Shown here: positions 5,871-7,974 of the stretch, piece after piece
Position numbering within the stretch: the stretch's first letter is position 1
How the letters are laid out: each line of letters opens with the position of its first letter
Assembly (NCBI GenBank): GCA_039026975.1
Contig: JBCCLI010000313.1
Location: forward strand, 1 to 7,974
Direction: 5' to 3'
Length of the DNA stretch: 7,974 bases
Origin: JBCBKZ01 sp039026975
GTDB taxonomy: Bacteria > Bacteroidota > Bacteroidia > J057
Program-made: the position numbers and the translations under genes
Notes under the pieces: generated by a model
The model's input: the letters and a program-made list of their open reading frames with translations, nothing else
Databases searched by the model: none
Told to the model about the DNA's origin: nothing

Positions 5871-7301
5871 ATGGAGAAGAATAAAATAGGACAAGGCCTG
5901 TATGTAATTGTGCTGGCTACCATTATCCTCTCACTATATCCCTTACTACATAAGAGAAGTGGGTATTTTCAGGAACACTTCAAGACCTTTACCCTTATCA
6001 CCTCGGTAGATAGCACAGAAGGTATACAGGAGGAAGAGGTAGCGCTTATCCATACCGTAGACCAGATCCTGGAAGAAGATAGCCTCCTTACAGACACGAG
6101 CTCTCTCACTTTCCAGGCAGAGCTACCCCCTACCCCATTATATCATTTCAAAAAGACACTGTCAGAATTAGCTAAAAGGAGGAAAAAAGTTCGTATAGCC
6201 TACTTTGGTGATTCTATTATAGAAGGAGATTTAGTAACCCAGACTCTCAGGGAACACCTACAAAAGCAGTTTGGGGGCCAAGGAGTGGGCTTTGTTTCCA
6301 TTACCAGCATAGCCCCCGGATTTAGACAGACCATTAAGCACACCTTTTCAGATAGTTGGAAAACATACTCCCTGGTGAAGACACCTGGCCTCAACGGATA
6401 TGGCATTTCCGGGGAAGTATTTATGGTAAACTCTACTAATGACCCGGAATGGCCATGGGTACACTATGAGGGAAGCAGTATTTCTGAGGGAACAGAGACC
6501 TTCAACAAGATCCAACTCTTTTACGGAAATACAGGAAGTAATTCTCCTTACCAACCTGTGGTTCAGGTAGAGTCAGATTTGGCCTCTCAAGACATCACCC
6601 TGCCTATTTCCAATGTCATTAATCGTGTTTGGCTAAACAGAATCCCCACTCAATCTATCAATGTAAAGTTCCAGGTACCTGAGAATCTACCTTTGTTTGG
6701 GCTAAGCTTTGAGCAGGAAGACGGTATTTATGTAGATAATTTCTCTTCCAGGGGGAACAGTGGGATGAATCTGATTGAAATTCCAGGAGAATACCTACAA
6801 GGGTTTAATGAGTATTTAGCCTATGACTTGATCATCCTACATTTTGGGCTAAACGTAGTAGCACCTAACCGCAAAAACTATAAAAGCTATGAGAAAGGGA
6901 TGACCCGTGTCATTAACCATATGAAGACGAATTTACCGGGGGCAGAAATTCTCATGGTAGGTGTTAGTGATAAAAGTACACGTAAGGGGGGGAAATACAT
7001 GACAGAGCCCAGTGTCCCTATCCTGGTAAACGCACAGCAAAAAGTGGCCCGAGAAACAGAAATAGCCTTCTACAATTTGTATGAAGAAATGGGAGGAAAA
7101 AACAGTATGGTGAAATGGGTAGACCAGGGGCTAGCTAATAAAGACTTCACCCACTTCAACAGGGAGGGTGCTGCCAGGGTAGGTAAAATGCTTTCTGATT
7201 ATTTATTAGCATCTCAGCCTGACAGCTCTTACCTTTCTTACAGAATCACTGCGGAGGCCTACCCTTCTTCTGAAGAAAACAGCCTCTCCGCCGTACAGTA
7301 A
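5871..7301 (+). CDS. Membrane-anchored SGNH/GDSL hydrolase, O-acetylesterase-like
   Basis: A 476-aa predicted periplasmic hydrolase, held by one N-terminal membrane segment (about residues 10-27, basic residues on the cytoplasmic side) and a linker rich in Glu and Asp (about 45-80). The SGNH blocks are: I, YFGDS with nucleophile S115; II, G295 in SSRGNSG; III, G326-L-N328; V, D425-F-T-H428 as catalytic Asp and His. Serine, glycine, asparagine and histidine are therefore all present. Block I continues with EGD, then LR..LQ..FGGQG.GFV, a pattern I associate with periplasmic SGNH esterases of the peptidoglycan O-acetylesterase (Ape1-like) kind and with Bacteroidota SGNH proteins often found near MBOAT O-acyltransferases. 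Blocks I and II are about 180 residues apart, far more than usual, so a beta-rich extra domain (about 165-285) is probably inserted. The substrate, probably an O-acetylated glycan, is inferred. It starts at ATG with no Shine-Dalgarno sequence. The next gene follows after 15 bp, suggesting an operon; no MBOAT gene is in view. Confidence 0.9.
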   Translation: MEKNKIGQGLYVIVLATIILSLYPLLHKRSGYFQEHFKTFTLITSVDSTEGIQEEEVALIHTVDQILEEDSLLTDTSSLTFQAELPPTPLYHFKKTLSELAKRRKKVRIAYFGDSIIEGDLVTQTLREHLQKQFGGQGVGFVSITSIAPGFRQTIKHTFSDSWKTYSLVKTPGLNGYGISGEVFMVNSTNDPEWPWVHYEGSSISEGTETFNKIQLFYGNTGSNSPYQPVVQVESDLASQDITLPISNVINRVWLNRIPTQSINVKFQVPENLPLFGLSFEQEDGIYVDNFSSRGNSGMNLIEIPGEYLQGFNEYLAYDLIILHFGLNVVAPNRKNYKSYEKGMTRVINHMKTNLPGAEILMVGVSDKSTRKGGKYMTEPSVPILVNAQQKVARETEIAFYNLYEEMGGKNSMVKWVDQGLANKDFTHFNREGAARVGKMLSDYLLASQPDSSYLSYRITAEAYPSSEENSLSAVQ

Positions 7302-7316
7302 CCCTCAATTTACCAC

Positions 7317-7974
7317 ATGAACATAGTCTATCTGGATGGGGCTACCCTCAATCCCGGAGATTTAAGCTGGGCGCCTTTAGAAGCCTTAGGTAGCTTTACT
7401 GTTTATCCCGCTACTCCCCCTAACCTCATTATAGAAAGAAGTAAGGAAGCAGACATTATCATTACCAATAAGGTTAGGCTTAGCCAAACCCTGCTGGAGC
7501 AGCTCCCTAAATTAGGATATATAGGGGTGTCTGCTACTGGCTATGATGTAGTAGATCTGCCGGCAGCCAGGGCCCATAAGCTCATAGTTACTAATGTACC
7601 GGGCTATGGAACCACCTCTGTGGCTCAACATGTATTTGCTCTCATTCTTTCCCTTACTAATCATGTAAAGCTACATGCTGAACTTAATAGCCAGGGAAAA
7701 TGGACTGAATCAGGATCATGGAGCTACTGGGAGACCCCTCTTACTGAGCTTGCTGGAAAAACGCTAGGTATCGTAGGAGTAGGGGCCATTGGCCTGAAGA
7801 CTGCCCATATAGGGAGGGCCTTTGGGATGCGGGTCATAGGGAATAGGAGAGATATGTCCCAGCAGGTGGAAGGGATAGAGCTGATGGGGATAGAACAGCT
7901 GTTTACAGAGAGTGATATTGTCAGCTTGCATTGTCCTTTGACAGAGGAGAATAGGGAACTGGTCAATATATCCC
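7317..7974 (+). CDS. D-2-hydroxyacid dehydrogenase, glycerate dehydrogenase-like (3' end outside window)
   Basis: The first 219 codons of a D-isomer 2-hydroxyacid dehydrogenase, an NAD(P)H-dependent cytoplasmic enzyme that interconverts 2-oxoacids and D-2-hydroxyacids. The opening LDGATLNPGDLSW, the segment GVSATGYDVVD (70-80), the NVPGYGTTSVAQHVFAL stretch (93-109) and YWETPLTELAGKTLGIVG (137-154) are typical of the hydroxypyruvate reductase/glycerate dehydrogenase branch. The Rossmann motif is GVGAIG (154-159). At the end of the second Rossmann strand, where NAD enzymes usually have an acidic residue, it has N176-R177-R178, which suggests NADP(H). The first part of the catalytic domain is intact; the catalytic Arg, Glu and His lie beyond the edge. 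It begins at ATG 15 bp after the SGNH hydrolase stop, so it is probably co-transcribed. A typical member has about 315-320 residues, so roughly 100 codons are missing. The exact substrate is not certain. Confidence 0.95.
   Translation, partial: MNIVYLDGATLNPGDLSWAPLEALGSFTVYPATPPNLIIERSKEADIIITNKVRLSQTLLEQLPKLGYIGVSATGYDVVDLPAARAHKLIVTNVPGYGTTSVAQHVFALILSLTNHVKLHAELNSQGKWTESGSWSYWETPLTELAGKTLGIVGVGAIGLKTAHIGRAFGMRVIGNRRDMSQQVEGIELMGIEQLFTESDIVSLHCPLTEENRELVNIS

Noticed and set aside
6200..6554. Two minus-strand ORFs inside the SGNH hydrolase gene
   Set aside because: They are opposite the catalytic block I region and have no motif of their own.
7724..7966. Minus-strand ORF at the right edge
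   Set aside because: It is the antisense of the Rossmann fold of the hydroxyacid dehydrogenase, whose plus-strand frame is open from 7317 to the window end.

Overview
The window reads as ordinary chromosome from a Bacteroidota bacterium, probably of the Cytophagales/Cyclobacteriaceae type. No start codon here has a Shine-Dalgarno sequence. Two housekeeping genes appear to start with TTG. There is a small secreted protein with a carboxypeptidase-regulatory-like beta-sandwich domain, and an N-terminally anchored SGNH hydrolase of a kind common in that phylum. The genus cannot be named from the sequence alone. No rRNA, tRNA, CRISPR array, insertion sequence or phage gene was seen.

Layout from left to right. 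Bases 1-186 are AT-rich intergenic DNA with small palindromes. Bases 187-2646 (+) encode PriA, the replication-restart helicase. Facing it, with only 2 bp between the stop codons, is a class A FAD-dependent monooxygenase (3830-2649, -). Bases 3831-4069 form a divergent intergenic region with an inverted repeat, a 10-bp direct repeat and a doubtful 37-codon ORF. Bases 4070-4498 (+) encode the small secreted protein; a T8 run near its end may shift its frame, and a strong intrinsic terminator follows at 4567-4601. Bases 4749-5696 (+) encode the ribosome-assembly GTPase RsgA. Bases 5871-7301 (+) encode the membrane-anchored SGNH hydrolase, which resembles peptidoglycan or glycan O-acetylesterases. 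Fifteen bases later a D-2-hydroxyacid dehydrogenase starts (7317) and runs off the right edge.

The genes do not form one obvious pathway. PriA and RsgA are unrelated housekeeping functions. The SGNH hydrolase and the dehydrogenase are probably co-transcribed because of their close spacing. The monooxygenase and the small secreted protein look like separate units. I found no clear new defence, mobile or biosynthetic system. The points most worth checking are the T8 frame question in the small secreted protein, the large insertion in the SGNH enzyme, and the altered flavin-binding motifs of the monooxygenase.
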